DNA of 64,000 nt, from contig NZ_JAMBNO010000018.1 of assembly GCF_023715105.1 (NCBI RefSeq), positions 22,902-86,901 of the forward strand. Direction: 5' to 3'. The translations under genes and the position numbers were made by a program. How positions within the stretch are numbered: position 1 is the first letter of the stretch; each line of letters opens with the position of its first letter. Below are positions 55,622 to 64,000 of this stretch, piece after piece. The notes beneath the pieces were generated by a model. The model had not been told where the DNA came from, did not search any database, and worked only from the letters and a program-made list of their open reading frames with translations. This DNA comes from Hydrogenophaga intermedia (lineage in GTDB: Bacteria; Pseudomonadota; Gammaproteobacteria; Burkholderiales; Burkholderiaceae_C).

Positions 55622-57346
55622 CTACGAGCGAGACGCGTCCCGAGCCAACGCCTCTTCCCGCAACCGCAGCACCCGCCGCTGCACCTTCCCCGTCGTTGTC
55701 ATCGGCAAGACGTCGATGAATTCGATCTCCTTCGGGTACTCGTAGGGCGCGAGCCTGCCCTTCACGTGCGCCTGCAATTCGGCGATCAACGCGTCATTGC
55801 CCACGTGGCCTGGCGCCAGTACCACGTAGGCCTTCACCACCGCGCCGCGCTCCTTGTCGGGCTTGGGAACCACCGCCGCGTTCGCCACCGACGGGTGCTT
55901 CACCAGGCAGTTCTCGATCTCGCTCGGGCCGATGCGGTAACCCGCGGCCTTGAACACATCGTCGGCGCGGCCCTGGTACCAAAGGTAGCCATCGGCGTCG
56001 CGCACCGCGAGGTCGCCGGTGCGGCACCAGCTGTTGGCCGGGTTGCCGGTGAACTTGGCGCGCGTGGCGCCTTCGTTTTTCCAGTAGCCCAGGAAGAAGA
56101 TCGGATCGGGCTCGCCGTGCACGTCGCGCCGGTGCACCGCCACATCGCCGGGCACGCCCACCGGGCATTCGTTGCCGTCGTCGTCGATCACCGCCACGCG
56201 GTGGCCCGGGTAGCCCTTGCCCATGCTGCCCGGCCGCGCCGGCCAGAGCCGGGCGCAATTGCCCACGATGTAGTTGATCTCGGTCTGACCGAACATCTCG
56301 TTCACCGTGATGCCGAGCTCGTCGCGGCACCAGTTGAACACCGCGTCGCCCACCGCCTCGCCGGCACTCATGAGGCCTTGCAGTTCGACGCGGAAGTGCT
56401 CGCGCGGCCTGGGGTAGGCCTTCATCATGGCCTTGAGCGCGGTGGGGAACAGGAAGCTGTGCGTGACGCCGTGGCGCTGCATCAGCTCGAACGCCAGCTG
56501 CGGCGAGAAGCGGCCGTTGTGCGCCACGATGGGCCGGCCGAAGTACAGCGTGGGCAGCAGCGCGTCCATGAGCCCACCGGTCCAGGCCCAGTCCGCCGGC
56601 GACCAGAACACCGCGTCGCTCGGCTTCGCCGCGTCCCAGGGGTCAAAGCCGAACCAGTTCTGGCTGCAGACGAAGCCGGTGAGGTTGCCGATCAGCGCGC
56701 GGTGCGGAATGAGTGCGCCCTTGGGGTTGCCTGTGGTGCCGCTGGTGTAGATCAGCACCGCGGCCTCGTCGGCCAGCGTGTGCACGGGCTCGAAGTCGGC
56801 GGGCTCCTGCGCCAGCAGGGCGGCCCATTCAAGCGCGCTGCCGCCGTTTGCGTCGATCGCGATCACGTCCTGCAGGCGCGGGCAGTTCGCGCTCACCGAC
56901 TGCACCGCGGCCAGGGTGCTGGCGTCGCAAATCGCGACCACGGCTTCGCTGTCGTGCAGGCGGAACTCCAGCGCTTCGGGCCCGAACAGCTGCGACAGCG
57001 GCATGCCCACCGCACCCATCTGCAGCACCGCCATGTAGGCCACCGAGGTCTCGAAGCGCTGCGGCAGCACGATGGCCACGCGATCGCCGCGCTGTACACC
57101 GAGCACCTGCAGTGCGTTGGACAAGTGGTTGGCCTGCGCCATCAGTTCGCCGTAACTGTGCACGCGATCGGGCTGGCCCGGGGCGGTGGCGATCACCGCG
57201 GTGTTGCGCGCCGATTTCGGGTCGCGCGCCCAGCGGCGCATGCAGGCCTCGGCCATGTTGAACTCGGCCGGCACCTGCCAGCCAAAGCGGGCATGCAACG
57301 CCGCGTGGTGGTCGGTTCGGGTGTCACGGTCTTGACGGCGGGGCAT
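55622..57346 (-). CDS. AMP-binding acyl-CoA synthetase
   Basis: A 574-residue ligase of the adenylate-forming family that makes an acyl-CoA from an acid, ATP and CoA. The signature YTSGTTGNPKGALIPHRA lies near residue 195; motifs A4/A5 are in MSAGEAVGDAVFNW and FGQTEINYI, and A8-A10 in YRIGPSEIENCL and MTTTGKVQRRVLR with the final catalytic lysine. The wording is that of medium-chain or acetyl-CoA synthetase-like enzymes used for fatty or aromatic acid catabolism; the exact acid is not deducible. Divergent from an alpha/beta hydrolase gene with 23 bases between the starts, so the two probably act on the same substrate. Confidence 0.9.
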   Translation of the reverse strand: MPRRQDRDTRTDHHAALHARFGWQVPAEFNMAEACMRRWARDPKSARNTAVIATAPGQPDRVHSYGELMAQANHLSNALQVLGVQRGDRVAIVLPQRFETSVAYMAVLQMGAVGMPLSQLFGPEALEFRLHDSEAVVAICDASTLAAVQSVSANCPRLQDVIAIDANGGSALEWAALLAQEPADFEPVHTLADEAAVLIYTSGTTGNPKGALIPHRALIGNLTGFVCSQNWFGFDPWDAAKPSDAVFWSPADWAWTGGLMDALLPTLYFGRPIVAHNGRFSPQLAFELMQRHGVTHSFLFPTALKAMMKAYPRPREHFRVELQGLMSAGEAVGDAVFNWCRDELGITVNEMFGQTEINYIVGNCARLWPARPGSMGKGYPGHRVAVIDDDGNECPVGVPGDVAVHRRDVHGEPDPIFFLGYWKNEGATRAKFTGNPANSWCRTGDLAVRDADGYLWYQGRADDVFKAAGYRIGPSEIENCLVKHPSVANAAVVPKPDKERGAVVKAYVVLAPGHVGNDALIAELQAHVKGRLAPYEYPKEIEFIDVLPMTTTGKVQRRVLRLREEALARDASRS

Positions 57347-57369
57347 CGGTCGTCTCCTCGGCCTTCTCT

Positions 57370-58299
57370 ATGATCGATCGAATGTACCAAGTGCAACGAC
57401 CCTCCCGCAGCGAATACGCGTCCATCCGCGGCTGGCGCTACCACGTGCGCCACTGGGGCGAACCCGACGCGCAGCGCCCGCCGCTGGTGCTGGTGCATGG
57501 CTGGATGGACGTGGCTGCATCGTGGCAGTTCATGGTCGACGCGATGCGCGAGCAACGCCACATCGTCGCGCCCGACTGGCGCGGCTACGGCGACACCACG
57601 TTCATGGGACCGGCGCCCGACAGCTACTGGTTCCCGGACTACCTCGGCGACCTCGATGCCCTGCTCGACACACTCTTCGGCGATCGCGCGGTGGACTTGG
57701 TGGGCCACAGCATGGGCGGGCATGTGGCCACGCTGTATGCGGGCGCGCGACCCGAGCGCATCCATCGGCTGGTCAACCTCGAAGGCTTCGGCATGCCGGC
57801 ATCGGTGCCAGCGCAGGCGCCTGGGCGCTATGCGAACTGGCTCGACGAGATCCGGGCCCAGCGCCGGGGCGACATGAACCTGAGCGACTACGACGACGCC
57901 AGTGGCGTGGCGCGCCGCCTGATGAAGACCAACCCGCGCCTGGCCGCCGACAAGGCCGACTGGCTGGCGCACCAGTGGGCGCGCCCCAACGAGAAAGGCC
58001 GCTGGGCCATCCTGGGCGATTCGGCCCACAAGGTGAGCAACGCGGTGCTGTTCCGGCCCGAAGAGGCCATCGCGGTCTACCAGCGCATCGCCGCGCCGAC
58101 GCTGGTGGTGACCGCCAGCGACGACAGCCTGGGCCAGTGGTGGAAGGGGCGCTACACGCTGGAGGAATTCCAGCAGCGCATCGGCCATGTGCCGAACCTG
58201 CGCCGAGCGGTGATCGACAACGCCGGGCACATGATGCATCACGACCAGCCGCAGGTGCTTGCGCGGCTGGTCGAGGACTTCCTGGGTGCCGCGGGCTGA
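57370..58299 (+). CDS. Alpha/beta-hydrolase-fold esterase or lipase
   Basis: A 309-residue alpha/beta hydrolase. The oxyanion-forming HGWMD is in the N-terminal part and the nucleophile elbow is GHSMGGH with Ser114; the acid is probably Asp in TASDDSLGQ and the base His in NAGHMMHHDQP. These proteins hydrolyse esters, lactones or epoxides; no finer class is justified. A downstream ATG at 57382 would remove four residues. It is divergent from the acyl-CoA synthetase gene, which suggests an ester is cut and the acid then activated to a CoA thioester. Confidence 0.85.
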   Translation: MIDRMYQVQRPSRSEYASIRGWRYHVRHWGEPDAQRPPLVLVHGWMDVAASWQFMVDAMREQRHIVAPDWRGYGDTTFMGPAPDSYWFPDYLGDLDALLDTLFGDRAVDLVGHSMGGHVATLYAGARPERIHRLVNLEGFGMPASVPAQAPGRYANWLDEIRAQRRGDMNLSDYDDASGVARRLMKTNPRLAADKADWLAHQWARPNEKGRWAILGDSAHKVSNAVLFRPEEAIAVYQRIAAPTLVVTASDDSLGQWWKGRYTLEEFQQRIGHVPNLRRAVIDNAGHMMHHDQPQVLARLVEDFLGAAG

Positions 58300-58369
58300 C
58301 AGGCATCGCGCAATACCTCCTGTTGCATTCCACCGGGCAACAGACACACAAGCCGGGCAAACTGTGCGG

Positions 58370-58876
58370 ATGCGACCCCGACACACCCTCGCGCTGGCCG
58401 CACTGATCGGCAGCGGCCCTGTTCTTGCCCTCAACCTCTGCCCCGGCTGGAACGACCCGCTGCCCGCGGGCCAGCCCCGCCACGAGGTATTCGCCTCGCC
58501 GTACACGCACCACTGGTCCTACGACGAAGAGCACAAGCAGGTTTACACCCTGAGCCTGAGCCGGCGATTGCCCGACGACCGCTTCTGCGGCCTGGCGGTG
58601 TTCAACAACTCGTTCGGCCAGCCTTCGGCCTACGCCTTCGCGGGCAAGACCTGGCCCGGCCTGCTGTCCCGCTGGCCTGATCTGTACCTGAGCGTGAGCG
58701 CGGGGATCATCTACGGCTACGTGGGCAAGTACAAAAACAAGGTACCGCTCAATGTGGGCGGCTTCGCTCCGGCCATCATTCCCACCATCGGCTACCGCCT
58801 CAGCGACCGCTACGGCCTGGAGGTGCAACTGCTCGGCACCGCGGCCTTCATGGTGGGTGTCAGCGGGCGCTTCTGA
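58370..58876 (+). CDS. Small predicted outer-membrane protein of unknown function
   Basis: A 168-residue protein with a signal peptide (LALAALIGSGPVLA, cleavage near residue 21) and beta-rich remainder ending in Phe, as outer-membrane barrels do (VGVSGRF). The length, the strand pattern and a shared style of HHWSYDEEHKQVYTLSLS and GFAPAIIPTIGYRL recall the small lipid A-modifying barrels such as PagP, but the key histidine and serines of that family are not clearly present. Treat as a hypothetical outer-membrane protein. It stands alone, 70 bases after the hydrolase gene. Confidence 0.55.
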   Translation: MRPRHTLALAALIGSGPVLALNLCPGWNDPLPAGQPRHEVFASPYTHHWSYDEEHKQVYTLSLSRRLPDDRFCGLAVFNNSFGQPSAYAFAGKTWPGLLSRWPDLYLSVSAGIIYGYVGKYKNKVPLNVGGFAPAIIPTIGYRLSDRYGLEVQLLGTAAFMVGVSGRF

Positions 58877-58943
58877 CCCCTGCCCTGCTGCGGGCCCCTG
58901 CGTGCGAAAATCGCGGCTTTGCCGACAGAACGCAGGAATCACC

Positions 58944-60048
58944 ATGGACGCCGAACAGATCAACGCCATTCAGAACCAGCTCGCGGACCTGAGCACGCGG
59001 GTGGTCGAGTTGCGGAGGTATCTTTGACTACGATGCCAAGGCATCGAAGCTGAAGGAAGTCGAGTCCGCGCTGGAAGAACCCACCGTCTGGGACAACCCC
59101 AAGCGCGCGCAGGAACTCAGCAAGGAGCGCAAGTCGCTCGAAGACGTGGTGCACGTGCTCGACCGGCTGAGCAGCGAGCTGGCCGACAACACCGAGCTGT
59201 TCGAGATGTCGGCCGCCGAGGATGACCACGCCGGCCTGCGCACGATCGAGGCAGAGGCCACCAAGGTGCAGGCCGAGGTCGAGAAGCTCGAGTTCCGCCG
59301 CATGTTCAACAACCCGGCCGACCCGCTGAACTGCTTCCTGGACATCCAGGCCGGCGCCGGCGGCACCGAGGCCTGCGACTGGGCCAGCATGCTGCTGCGC
59401 CAGTACCTGCGCTACGCCGAACGCAAGGGCTTCAAGACCACGGTGGAAGACGAAACCCCGGGCGACACCGCGGGCATCAAGAGCGCCACCATAAAGATCG
59501 AAGGCGAGTACGCCTTCGGCCTGTTGCGCACCGAGACCGGCGTGCACCGCCTGGTGCGCAAGAGCCCGTTCGACAGCTCGGGCGGGCGCCACACCTCGTT
59601 CGCCTCGGTGTTCGTTTATCCGGAGATCGACGACTCGATCGAGATCGACATCAACCCGGCCGATGTGCGCGTGGACACCTACCGCGCCAGCGGTGCCGGT
59701 GGCCAGCACATCAACAAGACCGACTCGGCCGTGCGCCTGACGCACATGCCCACGGGCATCGTGGTGCAATGCCAGGACAGCCGCAGCCAGCACAGCAACC
59801 GCGACCTGGCCTGGCAGCGCCTTCGCTCGCGCCTGTACGACCACGAGATGCGCAAACGCATGGAAGAGCAGCAGAAGCTGGAAGACACCAAGACCGACGT
59901 CGGCTGGGGCCACCAGATCCGCAGCTACGTGCTCGACAACAGCCGCATCAAGGACCTTCGCACCAACGTCGAAATCTCGGCCACCCAGAAGGTGCTCGAC
60001 GGCGATCTGGATGCGTTCATCGAAGCCTCGCTCAAACAAGGGGTGTAA
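58944..60048 (+). CDS. prfB: Peptide chain release factor 2, with programmed +1 frameshift
   Basis: The release factor that reads UGA and UAA stop codons. The first 27 codons (58944-59024) end at an in-frame TGA (59025-59027); translation must shift +1, skipping the T at 59025, and continue to 60048, giving 367 residues, the length of RF2. The E. coli-like elements are present: a GGAGG sequence just upstream, the slippery CTT, and TGAC. The SPF tripeptide that reads stops is in [15 protein letters not shown] and the GGQ that releases the peptide is in [12 protein letters not shown]. Low RF2 slows termination at this TGA and so raises its own synthesis. pepN follows after four bases. Confidence 0.97.
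59013..59027 (+). promoter_or_regulatory. Programmed frameshift site of prfB
   Basis: The stretch contains GGAGG, then TATCTTTGA: an internal Shine-Dalgarno-like sequence, the CTT slip codon and the in-frame TGA, as in E. coli prfB, where RF2 scarcity favours shifting to the +1 frame. Confidence 0.95.
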
Positions 60049-60051
60049 CCC

Positions 60052-62724
60052 ATGAGTTCCCTGCGTGAAGGACCCAGCACCCTGGTGCGCCGAGAAGACT
60101 ACGCTCCGCCCGCGTACTGGATCGACAGCGTCGATCTCACGTTCGATCTCGACCCGGCCAAGACGCGCGTGCTCAACCGCATGACGCTGCGTCGCAACGC
60201 GGCCGTGCCCGCCCAGCCGCTGCGCCTTGACGGCGAAGAGCTCAACCTCGCGCGCGTGCTGGTCAACGGCGCGGGCTGCTCGTTCAAGATGGACGGCGGC
60301 CAGCTGGTGCTGGACAACCTTCCCGAGGGCGAAGCGCCCTTCACGCTGGAGATCTTCACCACCTGCGCCCCCGAGAAGAACACCCAGCTCATGGGTCTGT
60401 ATGTGAGCGAGGGCACCTTCTTCACGCAGTGCGAGGCCGAGGGTTTTCGCCGCATCACCTACTTCCTCGACCGGCCCGACGTGATGGCCAGCTACACCGT
60501 GACGTTGCGCGCCGACAAGGCGCGCTACCCGGTGCTGCTGTCCAACGGCAACCTGGTCGATTCGGGGGCGCTGGAGGACGGCCGCCATTTCGCCAAGTGG
60601 GTCGACCCTCATCGCAAACCGAGCTACCTGTTCGCACTGGTGGCGGGCAACCTGGTGGCGCGCGAGCAGCGCATCGTCTCGCGCTCGGGCAAGGAACACC
60701 TGCTGCAGGTCTTCGTGCACCGCGGCGACATGGACAAGACCGAACATGCCATGCAGTCGCTGATTGCCAGCGTCGCCTGGGACGAGGCCCGCTTCGGCCT
60801 GCCGCTCGATCTGGAACGCTTCATGATCGTCGCCACCAGCGACTTCAACATGGGCGCGATGGAGAACAAGGGCCTCAACATCTTCAACACCAAGTACGTG
60901 CTGGCCAACAGCGCCACCGCCACCGACACCGACTTCGCCAACATCGAATCGGTGGTGGGCCACGAGTACTTCCACAACTGGACGGGCAACCGCGTCACCT
61001 GCCGCGACTGGTTCCAGCTCTCGCTCAAGGAAGGCCTCACCGTCTTTCGCGATCAGGAGTTCAGCATGGACCTGTGCGCCGAGCCGTCGGCGCGCGCGGT
61101 CAAGCGCATCGAGGACGTGCGCGTGCTGCGCACGGCGCAATTCCCCGAGGACGCCGGCCCCATGGCGCACCCGGTGCGCCCCGACAGCTACGTCGAGATC
61201 AACAACTTCTACACCGTCACCGTCTACGAAAAAGGCGCCGAGGTCGTGCGCATGATGCAGACCCTGGTCGGGCGTGACGGCTTCGCGCGTGGCATGAAGC
61301 TCTACTTCGAGCGCCACGACGGCCAGGCCGTCACCTGTGACGACTTCGCCCAGGCGATCGCCGATGCCAACCCCGACAGCCCGCTGGCGCGCCAGCTCGA
61401 TGTCTTCAAGCGCTGGTACAGCCAGGCCGGCACACCGCGCCTGCGCGCCGACGGCCGCTACGACGCTGCCGCCCAGCGCTACACCCTCACGCTGAGCCAG
61501 CGCTGCGCGCCCACGCCGGGCCAGGCGGTCAAGCAGCCGTTCCTCATCCCGGTGGCGCTGGGCCTGCTGGACGCCGACGGCCGCGAGCTGCCGCTGGCGC
61601 CCGAGCAGCGCCTCGTGGTACTGAGCGAAGCGAGCCAGACCGTGGTGTTCGACGGCATCGCCAGCGAACCCGTGCCCTCGCTGCTGCGCGGCTTCTCCGC
61701 GCCCGTGGTGCTGGAGCACGACGACACCGACACCCAGCTGCTCACCCAGCTCGCACACGACAGCGACCCCTTCAACCGCTGGGAAGCCGGCCAGCGACTG
61801 GCCCTGCGGCGCGCCCTGGCCGCAGTCCGCACGGGTGGCCCCATCGGCCAGCCGCTGGACGCCGCCTTCATCGACGCCATGCGCGCCGTGCTGCGCCACG
61901 AACAGCTCGACGCCGCCTTCAAGGAGCTCACCCTCACCCTGCCCAGCGAGACCTACATCGCCGAGCAGCTCGACGAGGTGGACCCGCAGCGCGTGCACGC
62001 CGTGCGCGAGGCGATGCGCGAGCAACTGGCCCACGCGCTGCACACCGACTGGGCCTGGGCTTACGAGCACCACAAGGACAACGGCACCTACCGCCCCGAC
62101 CCGCTGAGCGCGGGCCGGCGCGCGCTGACGGGCCTGGCGCTCACCATGCTGTGCCTGGAGGCCCGCAGCTCGGGCAACCCGGTGTGGCCGGGCAAGGCGT
62201 ACCAGCGCTTCAAGGACGCCGGCAACATGACCGACCGCTTCAACGCGCTGTCGGCCCTGGTGGTGAGCGACCACACACTGGCCCGTGAGGCGCTGCCGCG
62301 TTTTCACGCAATGTTCCGTGACGAGGCCCTGGTGCTGGACAAGTGGTTCGCGCTGCAGGCCGGCGCGCCCGACCGGGGCGGCAACATCCTGCCCGCGGTG
62401 CGCCAGCTCATGGCCCACCCCGATTTCCAGTTGCGCAACCCCAACCGCGCTCGCAGCGTGATCTTCAGCTACTGCAACGCCAACCCGGGCGCCTTTCACC
62501 GCGCCGATGCAGCCGGCTACGTGTTCTGGAGCGAGCGCGTCATCGAGATCGACCGCTTCAACCCGCAGGTGGCCGCGCGCCTGGCGCGCGCGCTCGACCG
62601 CTGGAAGAAACTCGCCGAGCCCTATCGCAGCGCAGCCCGTGAGGCCATCGCACGCGTGGCTGCCCAGACCGAGTTGAGCAACGACGTGCGCGAGGTGGTC
62701 ACCCGCGCACTTTCGGAAGACTGA
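60052..62724 (+). CDS. pepN: Aminopeptidase N, M1 zinc family
   Basis: An 890-residue cytoplasmic metallopeptidase that removes N-terminal residues from peptides. The zinc motif HEYFH is at residues 304-308, with the third ligand glutamate in SLKEGLTVF; the substrate-binding GAMEN motif is in [13 protein letters not shown] near residue 265. Domain order is that of E. coli-type M1 peptidases: N-terminal beta domain, catalytic domain, small beta domain, and a C-terminal helical superhelix (about residues 560-890). The start ATG lies four bases after prfB. fbp follows by two bases. Confidence 0.96.
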   Translation: MSSLREGPSTLVRREDYAPPAYWIDSVDLTFDLDPAKTRVLNRMTLRRNAAVPAQPLRLDGEELNLARVLVNGAGCSFKMDGGQLVLDNLPEGEAPFTLEIFTTCAPEKNTQLMGLYVSEGTFFTQCEAEGFRRITYFLDRPDVMASYTVTLRADKARYPVLLSNGNLVDSGALEDGRHFAKWVDPHRKPSYLFALVAGNLVAREQRIVSRSGKEHLLQVFVHRGDMDKTEHAMQSLIASVAWDEARFGLPLDLERFMIVATSDFNMGAMENKGLNIFNTKYVLANSATATDTDFANIESVVGHEYFHNWTGNRVTCRDWFQLSLKEGLTVFRDQEFSMDLCAEPSARAVKRIEDVRVLRTAQFPEDAGPMAHPVRPDSYVEINNFYTVTVYEKGAEVVRMMQTLVGRDGFARGMKLYFERHDGQAVTCDDFAQAIADANPDSPLARQLDVFKRWYSQAGTPRLRADGRYDAAAQRYTLTLSQRCAPTPGQAVKQPFLIPVALGLLDADGRELPLAPEQRLVVLSEASQTVVFDGIASEPVPSLLRGFSAPVVLEHDDTDTQLLTQLAHDSDPFNRWEAGQRLALRRALAAVRTGGPIGQPLDAAFIDAMRAVLRHEQLDAAFKELTLTLPSETYIAEQLDEVDPQRVHAVREAMREQLAHALHTDWAWAYEHHKDNGTYRPDPLSAGRRALTGLALTMLCLEARSSGNPVWPGKAYQRFKDAGNMTDRFNALSALVVSDHTLAREALPRFHAMFRDEALVLDKWFALQAGAPDRGGNILPAVRQLMAHPDFQLRNPNRARSVIFSYCNANPGAFHRADAAGYVFWSERVIEIDRFNPQVAARLARALDRWKKLAEPYRSAAREAIARVAAQTELSNDVREVVTRALSED

Positions 62725-62726
62725 AC

Positions 62727-63734
62727 ATGAGCAAACGCATCTCCCTCACCCGCTACCTCGTCGAGAAGCAACGCGTCGACGGGCACATTCCCTCGCAATT
62801 GCGCCTGCTCATCGAGGTGGTGGCGCGCGCGTGCAAGAGCATCAGCCACGCGGTGAACAAGGGCGCGCTCGGCGGCGTGCTCGGCAGCGCCGAGAGCGAA
62901 AACGTGCAGGGCGAGGTACAGAAGAAGCTCGACATCATCGCCAACGAGGTGTTGATCGAGGCCAACGAATGGGGCGGCCACCTGGCAGCCATGGCCAGCG
63001 AGGAAATGGACGGCATCTATGTGGTGCCCAACCGCTACCCGCAGGGCGAATACCTGCTGCTGTTCGATCCGCTCGACGGCTCCAGCAACATCGACGTGAA
63101 CGTGAGCATCGGCACCATCTTCAGCGTGCTCAAGATGCCCGAGGGCGACCGCGGCGTCGATGAAGCCGACTTCCTGCAACCCGGCCACAAGCAGGTGGCG
63201 GCGGGCTACTGCATCTACGGCCCCCAGACCACCCTGGTGCTCACCGTGGGCGACGGCGTGGCCATGTTCACGCTCGACCGCGAGCAGGGCTCCTTCGTGC
63301 TGACCGAGGAAAACGTGCAGATCCCTGCGGACACCAAGGAATTCGCGATCAACATGAGCAACATGCGCCACTGGGATGCCCCGGTGAAGCGCTACATCGA
63401 CGAATGCCTGCAGGGCAAGGAAGGCCCGCGCGGCAAGGACTTCAACATGCGCTGGATCGCCAGCATGGTGGCCGACGTGCACCGCATCCTCACGCGCGGC
63501 GGTGTCTTCATGTACCCCTGGGACAAGCGCGAGCCCGACAAGCCGGGCAAGCTGCGCCTGATGTACGAAGCCAACCCCATGGGCTGGCTGGTCGAGCAGG
63601 CCGGCGGCGCCGCCACCAACGGGCGCGAGCGCATCCTGGACATCGTGCCGGGCAAGCTGCACGAGCGCGTGAGCGTGATCCTGGGCAGCAGGAACGAGGT
63701 GGAGCGCGTGACCGCCTACCACCGCGAGGCCTGA
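62727..63734 (+). CDS. fbp: Fructose-1,6-bisphosphatase class 1
   Basis: A 335-residue gluconeogenic phosphatase. The metal/phosphate motif [11 protein letters not shown] begins at residue 113, and [29 protein letters not shown] and [17 protein letters not shown] follow in the class 1 order. [19 protein letters not shown] is the substrate-binding end. Length is normal. Last gene of the prfB-pepN-fbp row; in plant-type autotrophs it would also serve the Calvin cycle, but no other Calvin gene is seen here. Confidence 0.95.
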   Translation: MSKRISLTRYLVEKQRVDGHIPSQLRLLIEVVARACKSISHAVNKGALGGVLGSAESENVQGEVQKKLDIIANEVLIEANEWGGHLAAMASEEMDGIYVVPNRYPQGEYLLLFDPLDGSSNIDVNVSIGTIFSVLKMPEGDRGVDEADFLQPGHKQVAAGYCIYGPQTTLVLTVGDGVAMFTLDREQGSFVLTEENVQIPADTKEFAINMSNMRHWDAPVKRYIDECLQGKEGPRGKDFNMRWIASMVADVHRILTRGGVFMYPWDKREPDKPGKLRLMYEANPMGWLVEQAGGAATNGRERILDIVPGKLHERVSVILGSRNEVERVTAYHREA

Positions 63735-63752
63735 GACCCGCCCCGCGCTGGC

Positions 63753-63758
63753 TATAAT
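63753..63758 (+). promoter_or_regulatory. Putative -10 element of tRNA-Thr
   Basis: A perfect TATAAT ten bases before the mature 5' end of tRNA-Thr. No convincing -35 is seen at the right spacing; the tRNA may also be read from the fbp transcript. Confidence 0.55.
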
Positions 63759-63768
63759 CACGGACTTC

Positions 63769-63844
63769 GCCGGTGTAGCTCAGTTGGTAGAGCAGCTCAT
63801 TCGTAATGAGAAGGTCGGGGGTTCGACTCCTCTCTCCGGCACCA
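63769..63844 (+). tRNA. tRNA-Thr(CGT)
   Basis: A 76-base cloverleaf with encoded CCA. The acceptor stem is GCCGGUG/CUCCGGC-like with the last pair at the 3' end, the anticodon loop UUCGUAA gives CGU, and the T loop is GUUCGACUC. The sequence is close to the E. coli tRNA-Thr of the same anticodon. Confidence 0.95.
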
Positions 63845-63925
63845 CCTTCCAAAGCCCCGCAAGCCCTCAGGCTCTAGCCGTTCGACTAAGGAGTTGACGG
63901 TCTAGGCCTTCAGCCAGGTTGATTC

Positions 63926-63966
63926 AAAGCCCCGTCCTGCTCTTGCAGGGCGGGGCTTTCTTCTTT
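63926..63966 (+). terminator. Rho-independent terminator after tRNA-Thr
   Basis: A long hairpin in which AAAGCCCCG-CCTGC pairs with GCAGG-CGGGGCTTT around a TCTT loop, with a T-rich tail (TTTCTTCTTTC). It ends the tRNA-Thr transcript. The 80 bases before it contain no obvious gene. Confidence 0.85.
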
Positions 63967-64000
63967 CTGGGGGACCACCTGGGCGCGGGGCTGGAAGTAC

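Noticed and set aside
58370..58876. Naming the small outer-membrane protein PagP
   Set aside because: The catalytic His and Ser residues and the family N-terminal helix are not clearly present.
58960..62499. A 1179-codon minus-strand frame opposite prfB and pepN
   Set aside because: Composition is that of reversed high-GC coding sequence and it has no motifs; both plus-strand genes are certain.
63845..63925. A possible small RNA between tRNA-Thr and its terminator
   Set aside because: Only a repeated CAAAGCCCCG and a weak hairpin are visible, which belong to the terminator region.

Overview
The window is high-GC, almost fully coding DNA from a betaproteobacterium, most likely a Burkholderiales member of the Comamonadaceae (Hydrogenophaga/Acidovorax-like). 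This placement is inferred from gene content and order: the folC-dedD-cvpA-purF-metZ-gltX block, paired cyanophycin synthetases with their associated ABC protein and DUF1854 protein, the pcm-rhodanese-tolC-waaA order, and very GC-rich third codon positions. No rRNA, intact mobile element or CRISPR array was seen. The only trace of mobile DNA is a broken integrase fragment fused to a broken carbamate kinase beside a tRNA cluster.

Layout. 1-4 kb: the recJ 3' end, msrA, and a divergent LysR regulator/glutaryl-CoA dehydrogenase pair. 3.4-11 kb: a TetR-controlled RND efflux system whose pump genes and TolC-like porin flank a pcm-like methyltransferase and a rhodanese; the porin carries an exact 45-bp tandem duplication. 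11-19 kb: LPS/polysaccharide genes, namely a GT8-like protein, a fused Kdo transferase-Kdo kinase, an O-antigen-ligase-like membrane protein, three glycosyltransferases and a phosphomannomutase/phosphoglucomutase. 19-22 kb: alkylation repair (Ada-AlkA fusion, Ogt) and an EamA transporter. 22-30 kb: a cyanophycin island with cphA, a cphA paralogue lacking the P-loop lysine of its Mur-ligase domain, and divergently an ABC protein with a zinc ribbon plus its DUF1854 partner. 30-31.2 kb: the arcC/integrase relic, a terminator, and tRNA-Asp, tRNA-Glu and tRNA-Ala.

31-45 kb is housekeeping: gltX, metZ, purF, cvpA, a SPOR protein and folC on the minus strand; an ArsC/Spx-like protein, ppnP and argG on the plus strand; then murB, yajQ, a retropepsin-like protease, ridA, plsY, ybaK, an aldo/keto reductase and an OmpA lipoprotein. 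45.8-48.6 kb holds an accessory two-gene unit: a predicted outer-membrane barrel protein followed by an exported protein made of Ig-like domains. 48.8-55.6 kb is a ydcSTUVW-type polyamine uptake and gamma-aminobutyraldehyde oxidation operon with a divergent LysR regulator. 55.6-64 kb: an acyl-CoA synthetase, an alpha/beta hydrolase, a small outer-membrane-type protein, prfB with its programmed +1 frameshift, pepN, fbp, and tRNA-Thr with a terminator.

A recurring theme is arginine, aspartate and polyamine nitrogen: argG makes argininosuccinate, the cyanophycin genes store Asp and Arg, the broken arcC once belonged to arginine fermentation, and ydcSTUVW imports and oxidises polyamine products. 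This link is an inference from co-occurrence, not a demonstrated pathway.
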